From Cupriavidus basilensis (lineage in GTDB: Bacteria > Pseudomonadota > Gammaproteobacteria > Burkholderiales > Burkholderiaceae): a stretch of DNA of 57,696 nt. How positions within the stretch are numbered: the first letter of the stretch is position 1; every line of letters starts with the position of its first letter. Where the stretch lies: assembly GCF_029335485.1 (NCBI RefSeq), contig NZ_JARJLM010000718.1:1-57696 (forward strand), read 5' to 3'. The notes under the pieces were generated by a model. That model worked only from the letters and a program-made list of their open reading frames with translations, did no database searches and was not told the origin of the DNA. Below are positions 44,913 to 52,803 of the stretch, piece after piece. The position numbers were made by a program, and so were the translations under genes.

Positions 44913-46142
44913 TTAAACGATTTCCGAATCCGTTAGTCCGGCGATGCAGGTGGGTGACATCGACAGACGTTGGCCGAGTATTTGCCCGGAGTGCTGACCG
45001 AGCGTGGGAGGGGGCATGCGTGTGGTCTCGGTCCGCCCGTCGAAGCGGATGCCGAGACCGACCTGCGGAATAGGGCCCTGCGGCCCGTCGATCGCAAAGA
45101 ACAGGCCGTCGTCGCGCAGCACCGGATCGGCGACTAGTTGCTCAATGGTGTTGATCGGGCCGGCCGGGATCCGGTGTGTGGCGAACAGCTTGAGCCACTC
45201 TGCCCGGGGGCGGCCGATCAGGATGTCGGCGATGGCCGCGACGATCCGCTCGCGCGCATTGCGCCGCTTGGCGTTGGTGTCGAGTTCAGCCTGTGCGCCG
45301 AACTCCGGCTTGCCGACCGCGCTCCAGAAACGTTTCCAGATGGCGTCATTGCCCAGGCCGAGGGTCAGCGGATGGTCGGCGGTATCGAACACCTGATAGA
45401 TGGCAATTACGGAGTCGCGCCCGCCCGAGCGGCGCGGCATCTCGTCGGAACCGAGATATGGAACGATCCGGGGTGCCATGAAACGGACCGAGCTGGCGAC
45501 CATCGAGATATCGATCTGCCGGCCCTTTCCGGTCCGTTGCCGATCGTACAGCGCTGCGAGGGTAGCCATCGCAGCGTCCTGGCCGGCGAGAAGGTCGGAG
45601 GCCGGTGTGCCGACCTTTTGTGGCCCATTGGACGGCTCGCCAGTCAGATCCATGATGCCGGCGTAGCCTTCGGCGATCAGGTCGTAGCAAGGCAGTTCCG
45701 CGCGCGGGCCCTGCAGGCCAAAGCCAGTGATGGAAACATGGATCAGCCCGGGGTGGATTGCGCTCAGCCTCGCATAGTCGACGCCCAGCTTGGCCTGCAC
45801 CGCTGCGCTGGTGTTCACCACGACCACGTCGGAGATCTTGATCAGCTGGTCCAGAACCTGCCGGCCTTCCGCTCGGGTCAGGTCAATGGTAATGCTGGAC
45901 TTGTTCCGGTTGACAGCGAGAAACCACAACGATTCGCCATCGAGGAACGGCGGCCCCCATGCGCGTGTGTCGTCGCCGGTCGATGGCCGCTCGACCTTGA
46001 CGACTTCCGCGCCGAGGTCGGCGAGCAGCAGCGTGCCGTAGGGGCCTGCAACGGATGTCGTCAGATCCAAGACGCTGACGCCCTTCAGAAGTTCGAGGCC
46101 GGCGGATAGGGGCTGCTTGGGCAATTCACTCAGTGTAGTCAT
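44913..46142 (-). CDS. CaiB/BaiF family CoA-transferase
   Basis: 409 aa class III CoA-transferase and first gene of the ten-gene operon. Motifs: LKGVSVLDLTTSVAGPYGTL, LGAEVVKVERPSTGDDTRAW, NRNKSSITIDLTRAEG, and the nucleophile Asp in LPCYDLIAEGYAGIMDLTGE, as in formyl-CoA transferase. The active-site Asp context (CYDL rather than AHDLNY) sets it apart from the racemase-like members. It could load CoA onto the free acid from a pathway product such as a dicarboxyl-CoA. A sigma-54 promoter lies 35 bases upstream. Confidence 0.92.
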   Translation of the reverse strand: MTTLSELPKQPLSAGLELLKGVSVLDLTTSVAGPYGTLLLADLGAEVVKVERPSTGDDTRAWGPPFLDGESLWFLAVNRNKSSITIDLTRAEGRQVLDQLIKISDVVVVNTSAAVQAKLGVDYARLSAIHPGLIHVSITGFGLQGPRAELPCYDLIAEGYAGIMDLTGEPSNGPQKVGTPASDLLAGQDAAMATLAALYDRQRTGKGRQIDISMVASSVRFMAPRIVPYLGSDEMPRRSGGRDSVIAIYQVFDTADHPLTLGLGNDAIWKRFWSAVGKPEFGAQAELDTNAKRRNARERIVAAIADILIGRPRAEWLKLFATHRIPAGPINTIEQLVADPVLRDDGLFFAIDGPQGPIPQVGLGIRFDGRTETTRMPPPTLGQHSGQILGQRLSMSPTCIAGLTDSEIV

Positions 46143-46176
46143 GCGTTGCTGCCTGGGTGGGTAAGTGCCCCATTAA

Positions 46177-46192
46177 TGCAAGCCTCATGCCA
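46177..46192 (-). promoter_or_regulatory. Sigma-54 (-24/-12) promoter of the ten-gene operon
   Basis: On the minus strand TGGCATGAGGCTTGCA matches TGGCAC-N5-TTGCA with one mismatch and correct GG-N10-GC spacing. Predicted start near 46166, 24 bases before the ATG. The divergent gene is itself a sigma-54 activator. Confidence 0.78.
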
Positions 46193-46206
46193 CAGAGTCG
46201 TGCCGC

Positions 46207-46251
46207 TGGCACAGGATGTGCGTCAAGGAATCGCAAAGCCCGCGCGGGCTT
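46207..46251 (+). promoter_or_regulatory. Divergent control region: weak -24/-12 match and 16-bp palindrome
   Basis: TGGCACAGGATGTGCG (46207-46222, plus strand) is a partial -24/-12 match facing the activator gene. AAGCCCGCGCGGGCTT (46236-46251) is a perfect palindrome, placed between the two divergent genes where an activator dimer could bind. Both are inference from sequence. Confidence 0.45.
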
Positions 46252-46421
46252 GGCCTCCAAGCTGGCTTCCACGGCGATTTGGAGGACTTTCCGGGCGGCG
46301 TGGCAAGCGCGCGAGGGACAGCGCTCGCCTGTTCTCGCGAGGTGAGCTGCGTTTTCCGACTACAGAGCGGTGTCCTCATCGAATACACTAAAGACAGATA
46401 GAGATCACAGCAGAGACGGTG

Positions 46422-48101
46422 ATGAAGAGAGAGACAAAAGGAATCTTCGTGTTAGACGAGGAAGGCCAGACCCGATTCGCAAGCGGACTTGGGAAGGACG
46501 TGTTCGTTGCCCGATCCCTTGCTGCGGCGTGGCGGAATCGCGGCAGGGTGCCACTTCGGCGCCTCTGGGCGATGACTGATCTGGAGCAACCACTGACAAT
46601 TGCTGCGGTGCACAATACCGACGGGGTGTGTTTCTTGATTTTCGAGGCTGGTGAATCGGATGACCTCAACGAGTTCCTCGCTAGCGTCGATTCTGCCGAG
46701 GACATTCTCCGGCACTTCATTACGGACCCCTACCGCGCTATGGTGGTTGTCGACCCGGGTGGCAAGATCGCGTATATGAGCCCGGTGCATGAACGCTTCT
46801 TTGGACTGAAGCATGGCGAGGCGATCGGACGCCACGTCACCGAGGTTATCGAAAACACGCGTCTGCATGAATGTGTGGCGTCAGGGAAGGCGCAGGTTGC
46901 GCAACTGCTGGAGATGAAGGGCGTAACGCGCATCGTGTCGCGCATCCCCATCTTCGACCGCAACGAGCGGGTCGTCGCCGCGATTGGTCAGGTCATGTTC
47001 AAGGGCCCCGAGGTCATCAGCCAGATGACCGAGGAACTGACCCGGGTGAAGAAGGAACTGGATTTCTACCGGCGCGAGCTGTCCGGCATTCGCAACCGCA
47101 AGTACGGATTGGATCAGATGGTGGGCAATAGTGAGGCTGTCCGGCGACTGAAGGAAGACATTATCCGGGTCGCGCCGCTCGACGTCCCCGTGCTGCTGGC
47201 GGGCGAAAGCGGGACAGGCAAGGAGCTAGTCGCGCACGCGATCCACATGCTGAGTCCGCGCAACGACAAGCCGCTCGTGGTGGTCAACTCCGCAGCCATG
47301 CCGGCCAACCTGGTGGAGAGCGAGCTGTTCGGCTACGAGGCCGGTGCCTTCACCGGCGCGGACAAGAAGGGCCGGAAGGGAAAGTTCGAGGCGGCGGACA
47401 CCGGCAGCCTGTTCCTCGACGAGATTGGCGACATGCCGCTTGATATCCAGGTCAAGCTGTTGCGCGTGCTGCAGGACGGCCTCTTCGAACGAGTGGGTGG
47501 CGACAAGGCCCGGCAGTCGGATTTCCGGCTAATTTCGGCGAGTAACCGCGATTTCGGCGCGATGATTGCCGAGAGCACATTCCGCCTCGACCTGTTCTAC
47601 CGCATCAGCGCGGTGACCCTGCGCCTGCCGCCGCTGCGTGACCGGCTCGAGGATATCCCGGAGTTGGCGAGCACCTTCCTCGAGGCCTTCGCGCATCGAC
47701 AGGGACTGCAGAAGAAGGGCATCACCGACGCGGCGATCCGTTTCCTGCAGTCGCGCGCGTGGCCGGGCAATATCCGCCAGTTGCAGCATGCGATCGAGCG
47801 TGCCGCGATCTTCTGCGATGGCCCCGCGCTCGGCATTGAGAGCTTCGGCAGTCTCGAGAGCGCGGAAAGCTTGCTCGAGCGCGGCAATGCGGCGCGGACC
47901 ATGCGGCGCGACCCTTCCAATGTCTCGGATGTCCGCGACGCCAAAGATCGGGTCGAATCCGATTTGATCATGGAAGCGATGGTGCGCACGCGCGGGAACA
48001 AGAAGCGCGTGGCAGAGGAACTCGGCATTTCTCGGTCCTATCTGTACAAGCGTCTCAAGGAGATTTCCGCCAAGCGCGGGGACGTGATCATTGAACTGTA
48101 A
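46422..48101 (+). CDS. Sigma-54-dependent activator with PAS domain
   Basis: 559 aa, paralogue of 18327-20063. PAS-like sensor at about 95-190 ([20 protein letters not shown]), coiled linker ([19 protein letters not shown]), AAA+ domain with Walker A GESGTGKE near 262, GAFTGA near 309 and SLFLDEIGD as Walker B, then a Fis-type helix-turn-helix ([20 protein letters not shown]). No receiver domain. ATG at 46422 is preceded by an in-frame GTG at 46419. It is divergent from the operon whose sigma-54 promoter lies at 46177-46192, so it is that operon's probable activator. Confidence 0.95.
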   Translation: MKRETKGIFVLDEEGQTRFASGLGKDVFVARSLAAAWRNRGRVPLRRLWAMTDLEQPLTIAAVHNTDGVCFLIFEAGESDDLNEFLASVDSAEDILRHFITDPYRAMVVVDPGGKIAYMSPVHERFFGLKHGEAIGRHVTEVIENTRLHECVASGKAQVAQLLEMKGVTRIVSRIPIFDRNERVVAAIGQVMFKGPEVISQMTEELTRVKKELDFYRRELSGIRNRKYGLDQMVGNSEAVRRLKEDIIRVAPLDVPVLLAGESGTGKELVAHAIHMLSPRNDKPLVVVNSAAMPANLVESELFGYEAGAFTGADKKGRKGKFEAADTGSLFLDEIGDMPLDIQVKLLRVLQDGLFERVGGDKARQSDFRLISASNRDFGAMIAESTFRLDLFYRISAVTLRLPPLRDRLEDIPELASTFLEAFAHRQGLQKKGITDAAIRFLQSRAWPGNIRQLQHAIERAAIFCDGPALGIESFGSLESAESLLERGNAARTMRRDPSNVSDVRDAKDRVESDLIMEAMVRTRGNKKRVAEELGISRSYLYKRLKEISAKRGDVIIEL

Positions 48102-48447
48102 GCGCCGCACCGGAGGCGGCGGCGCCATGCTGCCGCAGTTTCCTGCCGCATTTCCGCCTTGCGTTTGTCCTGGGACTCCTGTGTCGATATGGGTTCGCGG
48201 GGCCCGCACGGGGCATCATTGCCTGGCGGGTGAATCGCTGCGCCGCACGGTTGCATTGGTTAGAAATTCAGTTGCATTGGTTAGAAATTCAAACCGATTG
48301 CCACCTGGCCGTTGTGTAGACTCGATCGTGCTAACAGGAGGGTCCGTTTCGAGCGGAGCCCCGATCCGGACGCATGCGCGAGCAACGGGCCAGCGTCCGC
48401 CGCAACGTGCGGCGATCGGCAAATGCATGACAGGAGACATCATTTCC
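48102..48447. other. Intergenic region upstream of the Bug-LeuCD operon
   Basis: About 345 bases holding the 21-bp tandem repeat at 48251-48291 and a weak -24/-12-like word TGGCGGGTGAATCGCT at 48224. No gene is supported. Confidence 0.5.
48251..48291 (+). repeat. Two direct 20-bp repeats with 21-bp period
   Basis: TTGCATTGGTTAGAAATTCA occurs twice, separated by one G. The 21-bp period is two helical turns, so both copies face the same side of the DNA, as tandem operator half-sites do. It lies about 160 bases before the Bug gene. A related word CATTGGTGTTAGAAATTATA lies at 12581-12600 before the isomerase-like gene. Confidence 0.8.
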
Positions 48448-49431
48448 ATGAAGCGTCGCAGATTTCTTCATTGCCTGGCCGGCATCGCGCCGGCGTCGGC
48501 ACTGTTGCCAATGCCCGTGCTGGCGCAGGACCCCGCGTTTCCATCCCGGCAGATCCGCATCGTCGTCGGTACCGTCGCGGGTACGCTCGTCGACCAGAGC
48601 GCGCGGTATTACGCCGAGAAGATGTCGGTGTTCCTCAAGCAACCGGTCGTGGTCGAGAACGTTTCCGGTGCCAGCTCGCTGCTGGCAATCAGGCAAGTGA
48701 TGAAGGCGCCGGCCGACGGCTATACGCTGCTGGCCGCCGCCAACACGCTGGTGACGGTGCCGCATGTCAATCCTCGCGCCGGCTATGCGGTCAGCGACTT
48801 CACCGCGATCGGCGAAATGGTTCGCTCACCGTCCCTGCTGGTGACGCGCGGCGCCGGGCCGTACAGGACTCTCGCGGAACTGATCGCCGCCGCTCGCAAG
48901 AGCCCCGGGCAAGTCAGCTACGGCTCGGCGGGCATTGGCGCTACCAATCACCTTCCGGTGGAGCTGCTCGCGCGCCAGGCTGGGGTTTCGTTCACACACG
49001 TGCCGTACAAGGGCATCGGCGCCGCACTTCCGGACGCCGTCGCCGGCCGGCTCAGCTTTGTGATGGGCGCCGCGACCTCGATGGCGGAATTATTAAAGAG
49101 CGGTACCTTGCGTCCGTTGGCGATCAGTTTGAACCGGCGCTCGCCGAAATTTCCGGACGTCCCGACATTCCGCGAGCTGGGCTATCCGGATGTGACGTTC
49201 GAGGTCTGGGTGGGTGTGGTCGGGCCGGCGGGGATCCCGGCTGCGGCAAAGTCCCGGCTGGCGGAAGCGATGGCCTTCGCCCGCGCGGACCACGACATCA
49301 TCCGGCGCCTGGATGCCGTGGGCCAGGAAATCTCGCCGGTGCGCACGCCAGAGCAGTTCGCGGGAGTGCTGCGCACCGACGAGGACAAATTCCGCAAGCT
49401 GATCAGGGACGCCAACATCATTGCCGATTGA
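48448..49431 (+). CDS. Bug-family tripartite tricarboxylate transporter substrate-binding protein
   Basis: 328 aa periplasmic carboxylate-binding protein. The N-terminus MKRRRFLHCLAGIAPASALL has a twin-arginine-like RRRFL motif, then an Ala-x-Ala type cleavage near LAQ-DP. Family motifs are FPSRQIRIVVGTVAGTLVDQ (atypical: most have PxPPGGxxD), ADGYTLLAAANT, YGSAGIGATNHLP and HVPYKGIGAALPDAVAG. AGGAGA is rather far (12 bases) from this ATG; an in-frame ATG at 48427 is possible. It precedes leuC by 24 bases, so the receptor and hydro-lyase are co-transcribed. Confidence 0.92.
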   Translation: MKRRRFLHCLAGIAPASALLPMPVLAQDPAFPSRQIRIVVGTVAGTLVDQSARYYAEKMSVFLKQPVVVENVSGASSLLAIRQVMKAPADGYTLLAAANTLVTVPHVNPRAGYAVSDFTAIGEMVRSPSLLVTRGAGPYRTLAELIAAARKSPGQVSYGSAGIGATNHLPVELLARQAGVSFTHVPYKGIGAALPDAVAGRLSFVMGAATSMAELLKSGTLRPLAISLNRRSPKFPDVPTFRELGYPDVTFEVWVGVVGPAGIPAAAKSRLAEAMAFARADHDIIRRLDAVGQEISPVRTPEQFAGVLRTDEDKFRKLIRDANIIAD

Positions 49432-49455
49432 ACCGGCGCGAGCCGAAGAGCTGAG

Positions 49456-50853
49456 ATGAGCAAGACGCTATACGAGAAGATCTGGGACGCCCACGCCATC
49501 CTGCAGCGCGAGGATGGCCAGACGCTGCTGCACGTAGCGCGCCACTTTGTGCACGACGGATCACTACACGCCTTCGACTTCCTGGAGGGGCGGGGGTTGG
49601 GCGTGCGTAGGCCCGACCAAGTGTTCGGCACGCCCGATCACGGCGTGTCGACGCAGCGCGCCGAACTTGCTGCCATTGCCGATCCTGAGCAGCGGCGCGC
49701 CGTGGACCTGCTGTCGCGGAATACCGAGAAATTCGGCATTGTCCAATTTCCGCTTGGCGATCCACGCCAGGGCATCGTGCACGTGGTCGGGCCGGAGCAG
49801 GGACTGACGCAGCCCGGGATGTTGCTGGTCTGCGGGGACTCCCACACATCGACCCACGGCGCGCTGGGAGCGCTTGCGTTTGGGCTCGGCACCAGCGATA
49901 TCATGCACGTGCTGGCGACGCAGACCACCTGGCAGCGTCGCGCGAAGACCATGCGCATCTCGGTCGACGGCGCTCTGCCCGCCGGCGTGACCGCCAAGGA
50001 CGTGATCCTGGCGATCATCGCGAAGATCGGCATCAACGGCGCCACCGGACACGTGATCGAATACGCGGGCTCGACGGTGCAGGCGATGTCGATCGAGGAG
50101 CGCCTGACTGTCTGCAATATGTCGATCGATGCCGGCGCGCGAGCCGGCATGGTGGCCCCGGACGACACCACCTACGCCTATCTGCAAGGCCGCCCATTCG
50201 CGCCTAGCGGCGCGCAGTGGGACAAGGCGCTTCAATACTGGCGTTCGCTGCCGTCCGATGCCGGCGCGGTGTTCGATAGCGAAGTCTCGCTCGATGCCAG
50301 CACGCTGGCGCCGATGGTGACATGGGGCAACAGTCCCGCCGACGTGCTGCCGGTCAATGGACGCGTGCCCGATCCGGCGTTGCAGCCTGATTCGCAGCGC
50401 CGTGCCGACATGCAACGGACGCTCGACTACATGGGTCTGGCGCCCGGTATGGCGCTGACCGATATCGAGATCGATCAGGTCTTTATCGGATCCTGCACCA
50501 ACGCGCGACTGGAAGACCTGCGGGCGGCGTCCAAGATTCTGCGAGGGAGGCGCGCGACGGTCCCGACGCTGGTCGTGCCCGGCTCGACGCAGGTGAAGCT
50601 GGCCGCAGAAGCTGAAGGTCTTGACCGTATCTTCCGCGACGCGGGCTGTACCTGGGGCGCATCGGGTTGCTCGATGTGCGTGGGCATGAACGGCGACGTG
50701 GTTGGACCTGGCAAGCGGTGCGCATCGACGTCCAACCGCAATTTCGTCGGGCGGCAGGGCAAGGGCAGCAGGACGCATCTGGTGAGCCCGGCAATGGCCG
50801 CGGCCGCCGCACTCACTGGGCGCATCACCGACGTGCGCACGCTTGGAGCTTGA
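49456..50853 (+). CDS. leuC: LeuC-type hydro-lyase, large subunit
   Basis: 465 aa aconitase-superfamily [4Fe-4S] protein, closest in layout to 3-isopropylmalate dehydratase large subunit. VCGDSHTSTHGALGALAFGL is the hallmark string. The three cluster-ligand Cys residues are in VFIGSCTNARLEDL and GCSMCVGMN. RTHLVSPAMAAAAALTG ends the domain. Downstream LeuD follows after one base. Linked to a carboxylate receptor rather than leucine genes, so a catabolic role on another 2-hydroxy or unsaturated dicarboxylate is plausible. The symbol marks the family, not a proven leucine function. Confidence 0.9.
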   Translation: MSKTLYEKIWDAHAILQREDGQTLLHVARHFVHDGSLHAFDFLEGRGLGVRRPDQVFGTPDHGVSTQRAELAAIADPEQRRAVDLLSRNTEKFGIVQFPLGDPRQGIVHVVGPEQGLTQPGMLLVCGDSHTSTHGALGALAFGLGTSDIMHVLATQTTWQRRAKTMRISVDGALPAGVTAKDVILAIIAKIGINGATGHVIEYAGSTVQAMSIEERLTVCNMSIDAGARAGMVAPDDTTYAYLQGRPFAPSGAQWDKALQYWRSLPSDAGAVFDSEVSLDASTLAPMVTWGNSPADVLPVNGRVPDPALQPDSQRRADMQRTLDYMGLAPGMALTDIEIDQVFIGSCTNARLEDLRAASKILRGRRATVPTLVVPGSTQVKLAAEAEGLDRIFRDAGCTWGASGCSMCVGMNGDVVGPGKRCASTSNRNFVGRQGKGSRTHLVSPAMAAAAALTGRITDVRTLGA

Positions 50854-50854
50854 G

Positions 50855-51481
50855 ATGGAACGATTCGAGATACTTGAAGGCGTTGCCGCTCCGCTGGACC
50901 TGCCCGCTGATACGGACCAGATTTTGCCCGCGCGCTTCCTGCGCCGACCCCGGCAGCAGGGCTATCAGGACTTCCTGTTTCGCGACATGCGATTTCGCGA
51001 GGATGGCAGCGAAGTTCCCGAGTTCGTGCTGAACCAGGCGCCGTACCGCCACGCTTGCATCCTCGTGGGCGATCGCAATTTCGGCAGCGGATCAAGCCGC
51101 GAGCAGGCGCCGTGGGGGCTGATCGACTACGGCATCCGTTGCGTGATTGCCGCTGACTTCGGTGACATCTTCTATCTTAACGCGCTTAAGGGAGGGCTCT
51201 TGCCGGTGCGACTCGATGCCGATGTCTGCGCGAAGCTGCGACAGCAGCTGCATGCTCGGCCCGGCGCGACCCTTCGCGTGGATCTGCCCCGACAGACCGT
51301 CACCGGCACGGACGGCGCACTCCATTCCTTCCAGATCGATGCCTTTCGCAAGCACTGCCTGCTTGAAGGGCTCGACGACATCGGCTTCACGATGCGGCAC
51401 GATGGTGCGATCACCGCATTCGAGCAGGCTTACCGGCGAAGATTCGACTGGCTGTTCGAGCGCACGGACGGCGGGCATTGA
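50855..51481 (+). CDS. leuD: LeuD-type hydro-lyase, small subunit
   Basis: 208 aa swivel-domain partner of the large subunit. Motifs: ADTDQILPARFL near the N-terminus, then VGDRNFGSGSSREQAPWGLI, the substrate-binding loop, and CVIAADFGDIFYLNALKGGL. The ATG at 50855 is one base after the LeuC stop, with GGAG inside the LeuC end; an upstream TTG at 50843 is in frame but less likely. Together with LeuC it would isomerise or hydrate a small dicarboxylic acid. Confidence 0.9.
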   Translation: MERFEILEGVAAPLDLPADTDQILPARFLRRPRQQGYQDFLFRDMRFREDGSEVPEFVLNQAPYRHACILVGDRNFGSGSSREQAPWGLIDYGIRCVIAADFGDIFYLNALKGGLLPVRLDADVCAKLRQQLHARPGATLRVDLPRQTVTGTDGALHSFQIDAFRKHCLLEGLDDIGFTMRHDGAITAFEQAYRRRFDWLFERTDGGH

Positions 51482-51532
51482 TTGTGCTTTGTATCGAGCC
51501 CCCATTCCATTCATAGCGAAAAGGTGATTCCC

Positions 51533-52087
51533 ATGTCCTTCTTTAAGTCCCTCGCGGCCGATGCCGGCCCTCCCGTCGTCTACAACAAGTATCCGGAGAT
51601 ATACGGTCCCTGGTCAGTGATGAGCCAGGCGCTGATGAACGGTCCCTCGCCCCTGAGCCAGGGCGAGCGTGAGTTGATCTTCGCTTATGCGGCCGGTGTC
51701 GCTGGCTGCAAAATGGTGTATGTGGCGCACTCCGAGGTGGCCTATGCGTGGGGGATTGAACAGGGCTTGGTTGATCGCTTGCTTGAGAACCCGGATAGCG
51801 CCCCCGTCGAAGCCCGCCTGAGGCCGCTGCTGGCGTTTGTACATAAGCTGACACTGACGCCCAACGAGATGTCCCAGGCCGATGCCGATGCGGTATTCGA
51901 GGCCGGCTGGGACGAGCAGGCCCTGCACGATGCCATCGCCGTGACCGCCCGCGCGACCTTCATGTCACGACTCGTTTCGGGGTACGGCTTCCAGCCGATG
52001 TCCCGCGAACACGCGGCCAAGCGCGCGAAGCAGCGGATGGAGCAGGGCTACGTGAACCTCTATCCCGCCTTCCGCGAAAGCAAATAA
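51533..52087 (+). CDS. AhpD/CMD-fold peroxidase-related protein
   Basis: 184 aa carboxymuconolactone decarboxylase-family protein of the peroxidase-related branch. The core reads AAGVAGCKMVYVAHSEVAYA: the first Cys and the His of the C-x-x-C-x-x-x-H motif are present, but the second Cys is Val, so classic AhpD redox chemistry looks impossible. The start at 51533 has AAAGGTGA at good distance. Last gene of the Bug-leuC-leuD set; followed by a hairpin at 52108. Function unknown. Confidence 0.85.
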   Translation: MSFFKSLAADAGPPVVYNKYPEIYGPWSVMSQALMNGPSPLSQGERELIFAYAAGVAGCKMVYVAHSEVAYAWGIEQGLVDRLLENPDSAPVEARLRPLLAFVHKLTLTPNEMSQADADAVFEAGWDEQALHDAIAVTARATFMSRLVSGYGFQPMSREHAAKRAKQRMEQGYVNLYPAFRESK

Positions 52088-52107
52088 GAGCGCTGTCTGT
52101 GCCACAA

Positions 52108-52130
52108 CGTACCGCCGATCAGGCGGTACG
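52108..52130 (+). terminator. Hairpin after the Bug-LeuCD-AhpD operon
   Basis: CGTACCGCC, loop GATCA, GGCGGTACG: a perfect nine-pair stem 21 bases after the stop. No T-run follows directly, so it may act as an attenuator or 3'-end stabiliser rather than a classic terminator. Confidence 0.5.
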
Positions 52131-52403
52131 GCATTCCTCCGCAGGCGTCCATCCAGCTAGGCACGCCGCTCGCGTCTTGCTCCCCGCCCCACCGCTCGTC
52201 ATCTCACGGCATTTCATCTGCATGGCGTCAGCCCATTGCAACGACAATCCTCCATCCTGTCGTTACAAAGCACATGGGTGTTCTCGCTAAATACAGTTCC
52301 AGAACACATTTCAAGGGTATAGCCCGGGGTCGGCATCGCCTCGGTGGTTGCCACCCCTTGCGCCAGCGACGGAGGCAGCTCAACCTGTGACCTCGGGTGG
52401 ATC

Positions 52404-52419
52404 AGGCATGCGCATTGCT
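52404..52419 (+). promoter_or_regulatory. Sigma-54 (-24/-12) promoter
   Basis: AGGCATGCGCATTGCT fits TGGCAC-N5-TTGCT with two mismatches and correct GG-N10-GC spacing. Predicted start near 52430, ahead of the GMC remnant and the CoA-transferase. The 413-base gap 52088-52500 holds otherwise only the hairpin at 52108. Confidence 0.55.
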
Positions 52420-52500
52420 TAAAAGCCTTGTATCCGAAACACACCAATAACAACGAGCTTGGCCGCAGGCAATTGGCCAGCAAGGAGACATGTACGCCAT

Positions 52501-52754
52501 GAAAAAGCTCATCGTGAGTCCGGCAGCGGAAAAAATCGACTACATCGTGGTGGGTGCCGGACATGGGCTATGACCGGATGGCGGTGGTGGACACGCAGCT
52601 GCGCGTGCACGGCGTGGCGCGGCTCCGGGTGGTCGATGCCTCGGTGATGCCAACCGTCACCTCCGGCAATACCAATGCCGCCGCCGTCGTGATTGGCGAG
52701 AAGGGGGCGGACATGATCCGCGCCGATGCCACCGCGATGCGCGACGCCGAATGA
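52501..52754 (+). pseudogene. GMC oxidoreductase with internal deletion
   Basis: An ATG opens [20 protein letters not shown], the FAD-binding start of a GMC enzyme. At about 52558 it jumps into the C-terminus in another frame: [20 protein letters not shown] and [20 protein letters not shown] to the end. The same two ends are separated by some 480 residues in the intact gene at 22132-23814. The promoter and start codon are kept, so a short peptide of about 24 residues would still be made. Confidence 0.85.
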
Positions 52755-52803
52755 TCACCGCGTCGGTGGCTCTCCCGCCCCGGACGCATTTTCTCATCAC
52801 AGA

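Noticed and set aside
48224-48239. TGGCGGGTGAATCGCT as a -24/-12 promoter for the Bug-LeuCD operon
   Set aside because: Spacing fits, but too many mismatches in both halves; noted only as weak.
49564-50778. A 404-codon minus-strand frame
   Set aside because: Antisense to LeuC, with shadow composition.
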